DNA of 64,000 nucleotides, from assembly GCF_014773485.1 (NCBI RefSeq), contig NZ_JACXBP010000004.1, positions 372,001-436,000 on the forward strand. The letters run 5' to 3'. The notes under the pieces were generated by a model that was given only the letters and a program-made list of their open reading frames with translations, had not been told where the DNA came from and ran no database searches. Numbering within the stretch: position 1 is the stretch's first letter; every line of letters starts with the position of its first letter. This document shows, piece after piece, positions 55,827-64,000 of the stretch. Position numbers and translations under genes: made by a program. Source of the DNA: Erwinia aphidicola (lineage in GTDB: Bacteria > Pseudomonadota > Gammaproteobacteria > Enterobacterales > Enterobacteriaceae).

Positions 55827-56702
55827 ATGGACGATTTAAATGTAGTTGGTGGTATTAACAGTGCCGGGGGCTGGCTGGTGCGCAATCAGGCGCTGCTGCT
55901 GAGCTATGCTGTGAACATTGTTGCGGCAATCGCCATTATTATCATCGGAATGACTGCCGCACGGTTTATCTCCAGAACGGTTAACAAGCTGCTTGTGGCG
56001 CGTAATATTGATCCCACCGTAGCGGACTTCCTCTCCGGCCTGGTGCGTTACGGCATCATTGCCTTTACGCTGATCGCGGCTCTGGGGCGCGTAGGCGTAC
56101 AGACGGCCTCGGTGATTGCTGCGCTGGCTGCCGCGGGATTTGCCTTCGCTTTGGCATTAAAGGATTCGCTGTCGAACCTGGCGGCAGGCGTACTGCTGGT
56201 CACCTTCCGCCCGTTCCGCGCGGGCGAGTTTGTTGACCTTGGCGGGGTGATGGGGACCGTGCTGAACGTGCAGATTTTTTCAACTATGCTGCGCAGCGCC
56301 GATGGCAAAATTATTGTCATTCCGAACGGCAAAATTATCGCCGGTAACATCGTTAACTTCTCGCGCGAGCCGGAGCGCCGTAACGAATTCATCATTGGCG
56401 TGGCCTACGATGCCGATATTGATCAAGTGCTGGCCCTGCTGCGTGAAGTGGTTGATGCGGAGCCACGCGTACTGCAGGAGCGCGGCGTGCAGATCGGCCT
56501 GAACGAGCTGGCGGCCTCTTCCGTCAACGTGGTGATCCGCTGCTGGAGCAAAGCGGGCGATCTGCAGAACGTGTACTGGGATCTGATGAAGAACTTCAAG
56601 CGCGCGCTGGATGCTAAAGGGATCGGTATTCCTTATCCGCAGATGGACGTGCATCTGCATCAGGTCAAAGCGCCTGAAGCTGAAACGGCAAAAGCGGAGT
56701 AA
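55827..56702 (+). CDS. mscS: Small-conductance mechanosensitive channel MscS
   Basis: A 291-residue inner-membrane channel that opens under membrane tension in osmotic downshock. Three N-terminal helices ([24 protein letters not shown] and others) precede the pore helix [26 protein letters not shown] and the cytoplasmic domain. Order fbaA-mscS-argO is as in E. coli. Confidence 0.96.
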   Translation: MDDLNVVGGINSAGGWLVRNQALLLSYAVNIVAAIAIIIIGMTAARFISRTVNKLLVARNIDPTVADFLSGLVRYGIIAFTLIAALGRVGVQTASVIAALAAAGFAFALALKDSLSNLAAGVLLVTFRPFRAGEFVDLGGVMGTVLNVQIFSTMLRSADGKIIVIPNGKIIAGNIVNFSREPERRNEFIIGVAYDADIDQVLALLREVVDAEPRVLQERGVQIGLNELAASSVNVVIRCWSKAGDLQNVYWDLMKNFKRALDAKGIGIPYPQMDVHLHQVKAPEAETAKAE

Positions 56703-56710
56703 TGCTTTCC

Positions 56711-56738
56711 GGGTCAGCCTGTAACAGGGTTGACCCGT
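56711..56738 (+). terminator. Hairpin after mscS
   Basis: CGGGTCA / TGACCCG stem with an inner CCTGT / ACAGG stem, 8 bp after the mscS stop; only a short T-tract follows. Confidence 0.5.
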
Positions 56739-56772
56739 TATTAGATTCTCTTATTAATCATTAATTTTTTCC

Positions 56773-56801
56773 ATTTCCACTAATAATTCCCGCGTTATAC
56801 A
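56773..56801 (+). promoter_or_regulatory. Candidate argO promoter
   Basis: TATACA (56796-56801) follows a weak -35 (ATTTCC, 56773-56778) with 17-bp spacing. A poor -35 fits the known need for ArgP activation. The ATG at 56803 lies inside the promoter end, so translation must start further on. Confidence 0.5.
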
Positions 56802-56835
56802 CTTGCCGCCATCGTTATCCGGTGAGGGCTTTCCT

Positions 56836-57456
56836 GTGTTATCTGTTTTCCTTCAAGGTGTTGCCATGGGCGCAGCGCTGATTTTACCGCTCGGTCCGCA
56901 AAATGCGTTCGTGATGAACCAGGGTGTGCGACGTCAGTATCATCTGATGACGGCGGCACTCTGCACGCTGAGCGATATCGTGCTGATTTGCGGTGGGATT
57001 TTTGGCGGTAGCGCATTGCTCAACCAGTCACCGCTGATGCTTAATCTGGTGACCTGGGGCGGTGTGGCCTTCCTGCTGTGGTATGGCTTTGGTGCCCTGC
57101 GCACCGCGTTTAGCGGCGATGTTGATCTCGCGTCGGCTAAAGCGTTAAAGCAGGGTCGCTGGCGTATCGTGGCGACAATGATGGCCGTCACCTGGCTCAA
57201 TCCGCATGTCTACATTGATACCTTTGTGGTGCTTGGCAGCCTGGGCGGACAGCTGCCTGAAGAAGCGCGCCGCTGGTTTGCGCTCGGCTCTGCCAGTGCT
57301 TCGGTGGTGTGGTTCTTCGGTCTTGCCCTGCTGGCCTCCTGGCTGTCGCCGTTGCTCAACACCAGCCGAGCCCAGCGCATCATCAACCTGCTGGTCGGGC
57401 TGGTTATGTGGGCCATCGCCCTCAAACTGGCACTGCAGGCACTCTCTTTGCTCTGA
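56836..57456 (+). CDS. argO: Arginine exporter ArgO (LysE family)
   Basis: A 206-residue LysE-type exporter with about five or six membrane helices; [27 protein letters not shown] is typical. It exports arginine and canavanine-like amino acids. I choose the GTG at 56836 (GAGGG 7 nt upstream; reads [12 protein letters not shown], close to E. coli MFSYYFQGLALG). The longer ATG at 56803 would sit on the promoter. It is regulated by ArgP, encoded at 58406. Confidence 0.92.
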   Translation: MLSVFLQGVAMGAALILPLGPQNAFVMNQGVRRQYHLMTAALCTLSDIVLICGGIFGGSALLNQSPLMLNLVTWGGVAFLLWYGFGALRTAFSGDVDLASAKALKQGRWRIVATMMAVTWLNPHVYIDTFVVLGSLGGQLPEEARRWFALGSASASVVWFFGLALLASWLSPLLNTSRAQRIINLLVGLVMWAIALKLALQALSLL

Positions 57457-57617
57457 CGGGAACTTCACTCCAGGAATTGATGTCATAGCGTGAGCTGTTA
57501 TCACGCACTAAAATATGCTGAACCGTTGCTCTGAGACGGAACAATTCGCTGCCGCAGCGCTTTTCTGCGGCAGCTGCTCATACGAAGCCGATGAAATACC
57601 CCATGGAGGAAGCAGTG

Positions 57618-58343
57618 AAGCTGACTAAACTGGCCCTGGCCGCAATGATTGGATTGGGAACGCTGCCATTAGCTGCGCAGGCAGACGAGTTACCTAATGG
57701 CCCGCACGTGGTGACGTCCGGGCAGTCCAGCGTCGATGCCACCCCGGATATCGCCACGCTGGCTATCGAAGTGAATGTTTCCGCGAAGGATGCGGGCGAA
57801 GCGAAGAAACAGGCGGACAGCCGCGTCCAGCAGTATTTCGACTTCCTCGATAAGAACGGTATTGAGAAGAAAGATATCAACGCCGCCAACCTGCGGACCC
57901 AACCTGAATATGACTACACCAAAGATGGCAAGTCGGTGCTGAAAGGCTACCGCGCGGTGCGTCAGGTGCAGGTAACGCTGCGCAAGCTCGATAAGCTTAA
58001 CGATCTGCTGGATGGCGCGCTGAAGACGGGCCTGAATGAGATCCGTTCAGTGGAGCTGGGCGTGGCCAATCCTGAAGAGTATAAAGCGAAAGCGCGTAAA
58101 GCCGCGATCGAGGATGCCACCAGGCAGGCAGGCGAACTGGCGCAGGGCTTTAACACCAAGCTTGGCCCGGTTTACAGCATCCGTTATCACGTGGCGAACT
58201 ATCAACCCATGCCGATGGCGCGCATGTATAAAACCGCAGATGCCGCCCCGATGACGTCTGCCGCGCAGACCTACGAGCAGCAGAGCATTCACTTCGACGA
58301 CCAGGTTGATGTGGTGTTTGAGCTGCAGCGCAATAATCCGTAA
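57618..58343 (+). CDS. yggE: YggE family SIMPL-domain protein
   Basis: A 241-residue exported protein with signal peptide MKLTKLALAAMIGLGTLPLAAQA and the SIMPL domain (PHVVTSGQSSVDATPDIATLAIEV). E. coli YggE reduces oxidative stress, but the mechanism is unknown. The GTG at 57618 has GGAGG just upstream; the ATGs at 57591 and 57603 lack it. Confidence 0.9.
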   Translation, partial: KLTKLALAAMIGLGTLPLAAQADELPNGPHVVTSGQSSVDATPDIATLAIEVNVSAKDAGEAKKQADSRVQQYFDFLDKNGIEKKDINAANLRTQPEYDYTKDGKSVLKGYRAVRQVQVTLRKLDKLNDLLDGALKTGLNEIRSVELGVANPEEYKAKARKAAIEDATRQAGELAQGFNTKLGPVYSIRYHVANYQPMPMARMYKTADAAPMTSAAQTYEQQSIHFDDQVDVVFELQRNNP

Positions 58344-58365
58344 TTCCCCGTTCGGAATTTCTGTA

Positions 58366-58392
58366 GGGTCGACCTTCTTTTCCGGTCGACCC
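58366..58392. repeat. GTAGGG-tagged palindrome after yggE
   Basis: GTAG then GGGTCGACC, loop TTCTTTTCC, GGTCGACCC: a copy of the family with T-rich loop, in the convergent yggE-argP gap. Confidence 0.75.
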
Positions 58393-58405
58393 GCAGCACC
58401 GGTTG

Positions 58406-59302
58406 CTACGTATCCTGGCGCAGTACGCGATGGCCGTGCGCCAGCAGCGCATCGGTCACTTTACGCATCAGCCGGCTTTCCGGCGCGAAGCGATGCCAGT
58501 AGAGCATGCGGCGCTGCAACAGCCCCGGGGTCAAATCAATCAGTTCACCTTCCGCCAGTTCACGCTCAATTTGCAGGTGTGGGATCATACAGCAGGTCGT
58601 TCCCTGACGCGCCAGCTGCACAAAGGCTTCCGACGAGTTAACGATATGGCACGGTACGCTGCCCGGCGACAGGTCAAAGTTCTGCTGTAAAAATGCCTGA
58701 TGCATATCGTCCAGATGGTCGAAGGCGACCGCCGGGGCTTTCAGCAGCGCGGAGCGCGTGACGCCATTTGGGAAGTAGCGGGCGGCAAACTCTTTTGAGC
58801 CGACGAACAGGTAGTCCAGCGCGCCCAGCTGATCGACCAGACAGCTCGGTAACGGCTGCGGCTGAATACTGATTGCGCCGACCACTTCACCGCGACGCAG
58901 GCGTTCCTGCGTGCGCGTCTCATCTTCCACCTGAATGTTCAAACGCACCGGCGAATCCGTCAGTACGGTTTTCAGCGCCGGTAACAGCCAGGTTGCCAGG
59001 CTGTCGGCGTTGACCGCCAGCGACAGCAGCAGGGGAGTGGTGCCGCCGTTATCATCGCCCAGCCACTCCTCTTCCAGCAGCTCGACCTGGTGCAGCAGCG
59101 CCAGCAGTTTTTGCCCCTGTTCTGTCGGACGCGGTGGTACGGTGCGCACCAGCAGCGGCTGTCCGAACATATTCTCCAGCTGCTTAATGCGCTGGGAAAC
59201 CGCAGACTGGGTAATACAGAGCTTTTGTGCTGCACGTTCAAAGCCGCGCTCGCGAATCACTGCATCCAGCGCCTGAAGCGTTCGATAATCCGGGCGTTTC
59301 AT
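58406..59302 (-). CDS. argP: LysR-type regulator ArgP (IciA)
   Basis: A 298-residue regulator. The HTH is [24 protein letters not shown] (residues 20-43), followed by the LysR effector domain. In E. coli ArgP binds lysine and arginine and activates argO, and it was first seen as an inhibitor of chromosome initiation. argO lies about 950 bp away on the opposite strand. Confidence 0.96.
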   Translation of the reverse strand: MKRPDYRTLQALDAVIRERGFERAAQKLCITQSAVSQRIKQLENMFGQPLLVRTVPPRPTEQGQKLLALLHQVELLEEEWLGDDNGGTTPLLLSLAVNADSLATWLLPALKTVLTDSPVRLNIQVEDETRTQERLRRGEVVGAISIQPQPLPSCLVDQLGALDYLFVGSKEFAARYFPNGVTRSALLKAPAVAFDHLDDMHQAFLQQNFDLSPGSVPCHIVNSSEAFVQLARQGTTCCMIPHLQIERELAEGELIDLTPGLLQRRMLYWHRFAPESRLMRKVTDALLAHGHRVLRQDT

Positions 59303-59506
59303 CAGTCGTTCTACTCTCTTTCAGGTGTGGAAGTTGCACTATGCCATATTTTACGCATTTTGCGCCGTGCTAACCTCACTTTATGAATCAACCACTTTGT
59401 GGGCTGTGTTCCAATCCTGCCAATCAAATGCCGCGCATAGCGGTTTTTTTTTGCAGCCTTGCTTTATACTACGCGCACACAATGCAGCACAGGTTTTAAA
59501 CATACC

Positions 59507-60166
59507 ATGACGCAGGATGAACTGAAAAAAGCCGTTGGCTGGGCAGCGCTTGATTACGTCACGCCGGGCACGATTGTTGGTGTGGGCACTGGCTCAACCG
59601 CCGCACACTTTATTGATGCGCTGGCCTCGATTAAGCATCAGATCGAAGGGGCTGTTTCCAGCTCTGAAGCTTCCACCGCGAAGCTGAAAGAGTACGGCAT
59701 TCCCGTTTTTGACCTTAACGAAGTCGACCAGCTGGCGGTGTATGTTGACGGTGCCGATGAGATCAACCGCCAGATGGAGATGATAAAAGGCGGCGGCGCG
59801 GCGCTGACGCGCGAGAAGATTATCGCTGCGGTGGCCGATCGCTTCATCTGCATTGCGGATGCCTCCAAACAGGTTGATGTGCTGGGCAATTTTCCGCTGC
59901 CGGTTGAGGTGATCCCAATGGCGCGTGCCTATGTGGCGCGGGAACTGGTTAAGCTCGGCGGGCTGCCGGAGTATCGTCAGAACGTGGTGACCGACAACGG
60001 CAACATTATTCTCGACGTGCATAATCTTAAGATTATGGAACCGATTAAGCTGGAAGCCGCGATCAATGCGCTGCCAGGCGTGGTCACCGTAGGGCTGTTT
60101 GCCGCGCGCTGTGCTGACGTGGCGCTGATTGGTACGCCGGATGGCGTGAAGACCATCAAAAAATGA
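59507..60166 (+). CDS. rpiA: Ribose-5-phosphate isomerase A
   Basis: A 219-residue pentose phosphate enzyme that interconverts ribose-5-phosphate and ribulose-5-phosphate. [43 protein letters not shown] and [14 protein letters not shown] are conserved; catalytic Asp and Glu lie in these motifs. The start MTQDELKKA at 59507 is the family start; the 16-codon extension is not coding. Confidence 0.97.
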   Translation: MTQDELKKAVGWAALDYVTPGTIVGVGTGSTAAHFIDALASIKHQIEGAVSSSEASTAKLKEYGIPVFDLNEVDQLAVYVDGADEINRQMEMIKGGGAALTREKIIAAVADRFICIADASKQVDVLGNFPLPVEVIPMARAYVARELVKLGGLPEYRQNVVTDNGNIILDVHNLKIMEPIKLEAAINALPGVVTVGLFAARCADVALIGTPDGVKTIKK

Positions 60167-60202
60167 TCTGTCCGGCGCCCACGCGGCGCCAGATATTTTT
60201 TG
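60165..60202 (+). terminator. rpiA terminator
   Basis: ATCT and GGCGCC / GGCGCC and AGAT complementary parts after the rpiA stop, then a T-run. Confidence 0.7.
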
Positions 60203-60236
60203 CCAAAAAACATCTTTTCTTTTGCAGGCTAAATTT

Positions 60237-60252
60237 GGTGACTTATGTCACA
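60237..60252. promoter_or_regulatory. CRP site upstream of serA
   Basis: GGTGA-N6-TCACA matches the CRP consensus at nine of ten half-site bases. CRP control of serA is known in E. coli. It is 197 bp before the serA ATG. Confidence 0.6.
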
Positions 60253-60448
60253 TTGTGCCTGCCTGCCGCACTATCCTCCTGGTCGTGCGCATTGCACCAT
60301 GATTTTCTATCGCTTTGTTCTGGCTCAGAGCATCGCCGTGCTGAGCGTCAGGCAATCGTTTGTATTGCCGCAGGCGTAAATTTTGTTATTTTGACAGAAG
60401 GCTGGCTTATATCAGCCATCATTGAAGTCTGCTAAATAGGGTCGGGAA

Positions 60449-61687
60449 ATGGCAAAAGTATCACTGGAGAAAGACAAGATTAAATTCCTGCTGGTGGAAG
60501 GCGTGCATCAAAGCGCCATCGATAACCTGCGCTCTGCTGGTTACACCAACATTGAATTTCATAAAGGCGCACTGGACAGCGAAGCGCTGAAAGAGTCCAT
60601 CCGCGATGCACACTTCATCGGGATTCGCTCGCGCACCAACCTCACCGAAGAGATCTTCGCGGCGGCGGAAAAGCTGGTTGCCGTCGGTTGCTTCTGCATC
60701 GGGACCAACCAGGTTGATCTGCATGCCGCTGCTATCCGCGGTATTCCGGTGTTTAACGCACCTTTCTCCAACACCCGATCCGTAGCTGAACTGGTTATCG
60801 GCGAACTGTTGCTGATGCTGCGCGGCGTGCCTGCGGCTAATGCCAAAGCGCACCGTGGCGTCTGGCACAAGCTGGCGGTAGGTTCGTTTGAAGCGCGCGG
60901 TAAAAAACTCGGTATCATTGGCTATGGCCATATCGGTATGCAGCTGGGCGTGCTGGCGGAAAGCCTTGGTATGCACGTCTTCTTCTACGATATCGAAAGC
61001 AAACTGCCACTGGGCAATGCGACCCAGGTGCAGCATCTCTCCGACCTGCTGAATATGAGCGACGTGGTAAGCCTGCACGTGCCGGAAACGCCGTCGACGC
61101 AGAATATGATGGGGGCGGAAGAGCTGGCGCTGATGAAGCCAGGTGCGCTGCTGATTAACGCTTCACGCGGCACCGTGGTCGATATCCCTGCGCTGTGCGA
61201 AGTGCTGGCGAGCAAGCATCTGGCCGGCGCGGCGATTGACGTGTTCCCGGAAGAGCCAGCAACCAACAGCGATCCCTTCCTGTCACCGCTGTGCGAGTTT
61301 GATAACGTGATCCTGACCCCACACATTGGGGGTTCAACTCAGGAAGCGCAGGAAAATATCGGTATTGAAGTGGCGGGCAAACTGGCGAAATACTCTGATA
61401 ACGGCTCCACGCTGTCAGCGGTTAACTTCCCGGAAGCCTCGCTGCCAATGCACGGTGCTAATGCCAGCCGTCTGATGCACATTCATGAAAACCGTCCAGG
61501 CGTGCTGACGGCTATCAACCTGATTTTCGCCGATCAGGGCATCAACATCTCAGCCCAGTATCTGCAGACCACACCGCAGATGGGTTATGTGGTCATTGAT
61601 GTTGATGCGTCGCAGGATGAAGCCGACAAAGCGCTGCAGCTGATGAAAGCGATACCGGGTACCATTCGCGCCCGTCTGCTTTACTAA
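60449..61687 (+). CDS. serA: D-3-phosphoglycerate dehydrogenase SerA
   Basis: A 412-residue enzyme that starts serine synthesis. GIRSRTNLTEE, the NAD site KLGIIGYGHIGMQLG, LINASRGTVVDIPALCEVL (catalytic Arg), ILTPHIGGSTQEAQENI (His) and the C-terminal ACT domain (HENRPGVLTAINLIFADQGINI), which gives serine feedback inhibition, are all present. GGG lies 12 nt upstream of the start. Confidence 0.98.
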   Translation: MAKVSLEKDKIKFLLVEGVHQSAIDNLRSAGYTNIEFHKGALDSEALKESIRDAHFIGIRSRTNLTEEIFAAAEKLVAVGCFCIGTNQVDLHAAAIRGIPVFNAPFSNTRSVAELVIGELLLMLRGVPAANAKAHRGVWHKLAVGSFEARGKKLGIIGYGHIGMQLGVLAESLGMHVFFYDIESKLPLGNATQVQHLSDLLNMSDVVSLHVPETPSTQNMMGAEELALMKPGALLINASRGTVVDIPALCEVLASKHLAGAAIDVFPEEPATNSDPFLSPLCEFDNVILTPHIGGSTQEAQENIGIEVAGKLAKYSDNGSTLSAVNFPEASLPMHGANASRLMHIHENRPGVLTAINLIFADQGINISAQYLQTTPQMGYVVIDVDASQDEADKALQLMKAIPGTIRARLLY

Positions 61688-61695
61688 ATGCTATA

Positions 61696-61724
61696 GGGGC
61701 CGATCTTCTTTTTCGATCGGCCCC
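61696..61724. repeat. GTAGGG-type palindrome after serA
   Basis: GGGGCCGATC, loop TTCTTTTTC, GATCGGCCCC: the largest T-loop copy. It lies between the convergent serA and fau genes, 8 bp after the serA stop. Confidence 0.75.
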
Positions 61725-61752
61725 GGGCGGTGTTTGACACCGCCGCAATCAA

Positions 61753-62340
61753 TCACCACTGCCAGATCTTCGACGGCGTAATCAGCGCCGGTAACGGGAT
61801 ATCCCATTTCGCCACTGGCAGCTTCTCGACCTGCTGACAGTCATGCGCCAGCCCCACGGGCAAAAAGCCATGCTGCTGCCAGTTCTGCAAGGTGCGGTCG
61901 TAAAATCCGCCACCCATTCCCAGACGTTGCCCTTCGGCATCAAACGCCACCAGCGGCACCATCAGCACATCCAGCTCGCTTAACGGCAGCAGACGACGGA
62001 TATCCAGCGGCGGCTCCGGGATGCGCAGGCGGTTAATCTTCAACTCGGTATGCTCGTCATAGCGCAGAAAAAGCAGCTGGCCCGCAGAAAACGGATGCAG
62101 CACGGGCAGATAGACCTGCTGTTTGCGCTGCCAGAGCTTGGCGATTAACGGACGGGTATTGAGTTCACCATCTACCGACAGAAACAGCGCAATGTTTTTT
62201 GCCTGCTGCAGCGGGGCAAAATTGAGCGCGTGTTCGGCGACCTGCACGGCGGCAAGCTGCTGCTGCTCATCACTGAGTTCGCGCCGCAGGTGGCGGACGT
62301 GGGTGCGGATATCCTGACGGTCGAGAAGATTGAGGCTCAT
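61753..62340 (-). CDS. fau: 5-formyltetrahydrofolate cyclo-ligase
   Basis: A 195-residue ATP-dependent enzyme (also ygfA) converting 5-formyl-THF to methenyl-THF. FLSVDGELNTRPLI, VPLVAFDAEGQRLGMGGGFYDRTL (ATP site) and VGLAHDCQQVEKLPVAKWDIPL are conserved. The start at 62340 (MSLNLLDRQ) fits the family; the longer frame runs through 6S RNA. It is made from the 6S RNA transcript as in E. coli. Confidence 0.93.
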   Translation of the reverse strand: MSLNLLDRQDIRTHVRHLRRELSDEQQQLAAVQVAEHALNFAPLQQAKNIALFLSVDGELNTRPLIAKLWQRKQQVYLPVLHPFSAGQLLFLRYDEHTELKINRLRIPEPPLDIRRLLPLSELDVLMVPLVAFDAEGQRLGMGGGFYDRTLQNWQQHGFLPVGLAHDCQQVEKLPVAKWDIPLPALITPSKIWQW

Positions 62341-62434
62341 TTTCTGGCAACTCCATATGCGGATGGTGTTTTCAGATTGCCGGGTAAGGCTGGGAGTGTA
62401 AATGCCAGAAAGAAGGGGAGATCTTAAAAAAATG

Positions 62435-62619
62435 GGGATCTCCGAGATGCCGCCGCAGGCTGTAACCCTTGAACCCATGGTTCAAGGTGAGTATGCCGTC
62501 GTAACCATCAGGCTTCTCGGACGGACCGAGCTTGCGCACAGGTTACAGAGCGTCACACTCTGTTTGGTATTAATTATCGGCTCAGGGGACGGGCCCGCTT
62601 GCAAACATCTCAGAGAATT
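62435..62619 (-). ncRNA. ssrS: 6S RNA
   Basis: About 185 nt on the minus strand. Compared with the E. coli RNA: ends ATTCTCTGAGATGTTTGCAA and GGCATCTCGGAGATCC pair as the closing stem; inner GGGCCCGTCCCCTGAGCCGA, CTCGGTCCGTCCGAGAAGCC and CCTTGAACCATGGGTTCAAG are conserved. It forms the open-promoter mimic that binds RNA polymerase with sigma70 in stationary phase. Exact ends may differ by a few bases; fau follows. Confidence 0.93.
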
Positions 62620-62660
62620 TTTTACTTCACCGTCACTCTATCATAGCTAACGTTGAAGTG

Positions 62661-62990
62661 TTATTCGAACTTAGAACCAGTACGTTCAGTTATGCGACCC
62701 TGCTCAAGCAATGCCTGTTCAATGGTCTGCTGCAGCATGCGAATACGCTGCTCCATGTTGGACGCATAGTCACGAGTTTTGACTTTTTCCTGCGCCAGTT
62801 CATGGCAAATATTGAGTGCGGCGATGAAAACCAGCTGCTCAGTATTTGTGACTCTAGTGCGAACTTTTAAGTCTTGCAACCGTTGATTGAGGTCCTCGGC
62901 GGCCAGGTTCAGCGCATCTTGCTGTTCCGGCGGACAATTTACTCGTAATGAACGGCCAAAAATTTGAATATCTACCGGTTGTGCAGACAT
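62661..62990 (-). CDS. zapA: Cell division protein ZapA
   Basis: A 109-residue FtsZ-ring stabiliser. [42 protein letters not shown] is the dimer head, followed by a coiled coil. The start MSAQPVD at 62990 matches E. coli; the longer frame is not used. Confidence 0.95.
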   Translation of the reverse strand: MSAQPVDIQIFGRSLRVNCPPEQQDALNLAAEDLNQRLQDLKVRTRVTNTEQLVFIAALNICHELAQEKVKTRDYASNMEQRIRMLQQTIEQALLEQGRITERTGSKFE

Positions 62991-63160
62991 GCCACCTTCC
63001 TGACTGATTACTGCGCCCGCAATCACCCTTACCACTCAATGGCTTGGGAGGGGCGCCACTATAACTACCCCTAATAGAAGAAACAACCCCTTTCTGGAAT
63101 CGTTGAGGCACCTGGTGGTAGCATATCACGAACTAAACTCGCCAACGACGGCCAAAACGT

Positions 63161-63739
63161 ATGTCACTAACTAACACAATGCCGGGCTATGACCAGCTGG
63201 CCTCAGTACTGACGCAGCAGGGAGTCGGAATGACCCCTGCCGAAATGCACGGCCTGATCAGCGGATTGATCTGTGGCGGCAACCAGGACAGCAGCTGGCA
63301 ATCGCTGGTTCACGACCTGACTAACGAGGGCATGGCGTTTTCACAGACGCTGTCACTGCCTTTGCAGCAGCTGCACGAAGCGACGGGCAACTCGCTGGAA
63401 GATGAAGGCTTCCTGTTCCAGCTTTACCTGCCCGAGGACGATGATATCACTGTGTTTGACCGCGCCGATGCGCTGGCGGGCTGGGTGAATCACTTCCTGC
63501 TCGGCCTTGGCGTCACGCAGCCGAAGCTCGACAAAGTGAAAGGGGAGACGGGAGAAGCCATCGACGATCTGCGTACCATTGCCCAGCTGGGCTATGACGA
63601 AGACGAAGATGAAGAAGAGCTGGAGCAGTCGCTGGAAGAGGTGATCGAATACGTGCGCGTAGCGGCCCTGCTGTGCCACGACACCTTCACCCGTGTCGTG
63701 CCTACCAATGTGGTAATGAAAAAGCCAACGCTGCACTAA
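63161..63739 (+). CDS. ygfB: YgfB family protein
   Basis: A 192-residue UPF0149 protein: [33 protein letters not shown] and a Glu/Asp-rich part [15 protein letters not shown] before the C-terminus. Role not clear in E. coli. Precedes pepP (47 bp gap), divergent from zapA. Confidence 0.94.
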   Translation: MSLTNTMPGYDQLASVLTQQGVGMTPAEMHGLISGLICGGNQDSSWQSLVHDLTNEGMAFSQTLSLPLQQLHEATGNSLEDEGFLFQLYLPEDDDITVFDRADALAGWVNHFLLGLGVTQPKLDKVKGETGEAIDDLRTIAQLGYDEDEDEEELEQSLEEVIEYVRVAALLCHDTFTRVVPTNVVMKKPTLH

Positions 63740-63785
63740 ACTGTCGCTACTCAGCGGTTTAATGGAACAGCATTCAGGAGATCGT

Positions 63786-64000
63786 ATGACCCAGCAAGAG
63801 TTTTTGCGCCGCCGCCAGGCGCTGTTAGCAAAAATGGCCCCGGCCAGTGCGGCATTGATTTTTGCCGCCCCGGAAGCAACTCGCAGCAACGACAGTGAGT
63901 ATCCCTACCGGCAGAACAGCGATTTCTGGTACTTCACCGGGTTTAATGAACCGGAAGCGGTGCTGGTGCTGATCAAAAGCGATGAGAATCATAATCACAG
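63786..64000 (+). CDS. pepP: Xaa-Pro aminopeptidase PepP, start only
   Basis: The first 71 codons of proline aminopeptidase II (MTQQEFLRRRQALLAKMAPA, FAAPEATRSNDSEYPYRQN, DFWYFTGFNEPEAVLVLIK). The rest of the gene lies beyond the right edge. The family length is about 440 residues. AGGAG lies 7 nt upstream. Confidence 0.93.
   Translation, partial: MTQQEFLRRRQALLAKMAPASAALIFAAPEATRSNDSEYPYRQNSDFWYFTGFNEPEAVLVLIKSDENHNH

Noticed and set aside
1..64000. CRISPR array, insertion sequence or prophage
   Set aside because: No regularly spaced repeats, transposase, integrase or phage gene was seen; repeats are scattered palindromes without spacers.

Overview
The window is chromosomal DNA from a member of Enterobacterales, most likely Erwiniaceae (Erwinia/Pantoea-like). 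The backbone follows the Escherichia coli order tRNA-Phe, speC, mltC, yggX, mutY, trmB, yggL, yggN, hemW, rdgB, yggT, yggS, yggR, yqgF, yqgE, gshB, rsmE, endA, sprT, galP, metK, speA, speB, loiP, tktA, epd, pgk, fbaA, mscS, argO, yggE, argP, rpiA, serA, fau, 6S RNA, zapA, ygfB, pepP. Protein lengths are close to those of E. coli, but the accessory genes differ. The species cannot be named from the sequence alone.

Region 1 (1-9300) is accessory and lies on the 3' side of tRNA-Phe. It holds a polyol/sugar module (PfkB kinase, RpiR regulator, TIM-barrel isomerase/epimerase, RbtT-type permease), a GntR-controlled ascorbate-type PTS (IIA, IIB, IIC) without catabolic genes beside it, and a DJ-1/PfpI plus NemR-like TetR pair with two identical operators. 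Region 2 (9400-15300) has tRNA-Phe, speC preceded by a small overlapping ORF, and a TetR/UPF0261/PEP-hydrolase-family cluster in the place where E. coli has nupG. Region 3 (15480-35680) is conserved housekeeping: peptidoglycan, DNA repair, tRNA and rRNA modification, glutathione, SAM and polyamine genes. A YidB-like gene sits between speA and speB, and yggU is missing between rdgB and yggT.

Region 4 (36168-48872) is the most interesting part. It is a 14-gene, one-direction, tightly coupled catabolic operon inserted between speB and loiP. It encodes a three-component Rieske oxygenase (ferredoxin, oxygenase, FAD reductase), an extradiol-type ring-cleavage dioxygenase, an alpha/beta hydrolase, two SDRs, a cupin, an MFS transporter, an IclR regulator, an aspartate-dehydrogenase-like enzyme, an aldehyde dehydrogenase, a thiamine-diphosphate enzyme and a small recombinase-type helix-turn-helix protein. 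Read together, the genes suggest uptake and oxygenation of an aromatic (possibly nitrogen-containing) acid, ring opening, hydrolysis, oxidative deamination, decarboxylation and aldehyde oxidation. The substrate is unknown.

Region 5 (48914-64000) is again conserved: LoiP protease, transketolase, the epd-pgk-fbaA glycolytic cluster, MscS, ArgO and its regulator ArgP, RpiA, SerA, 6S RNA with fau, ZapA, YgfB and the start of pepP. Short GC-rich palindromes tagged with GTAGGG recur in many intergenic gaps and look like a lineage-specific repeat family.
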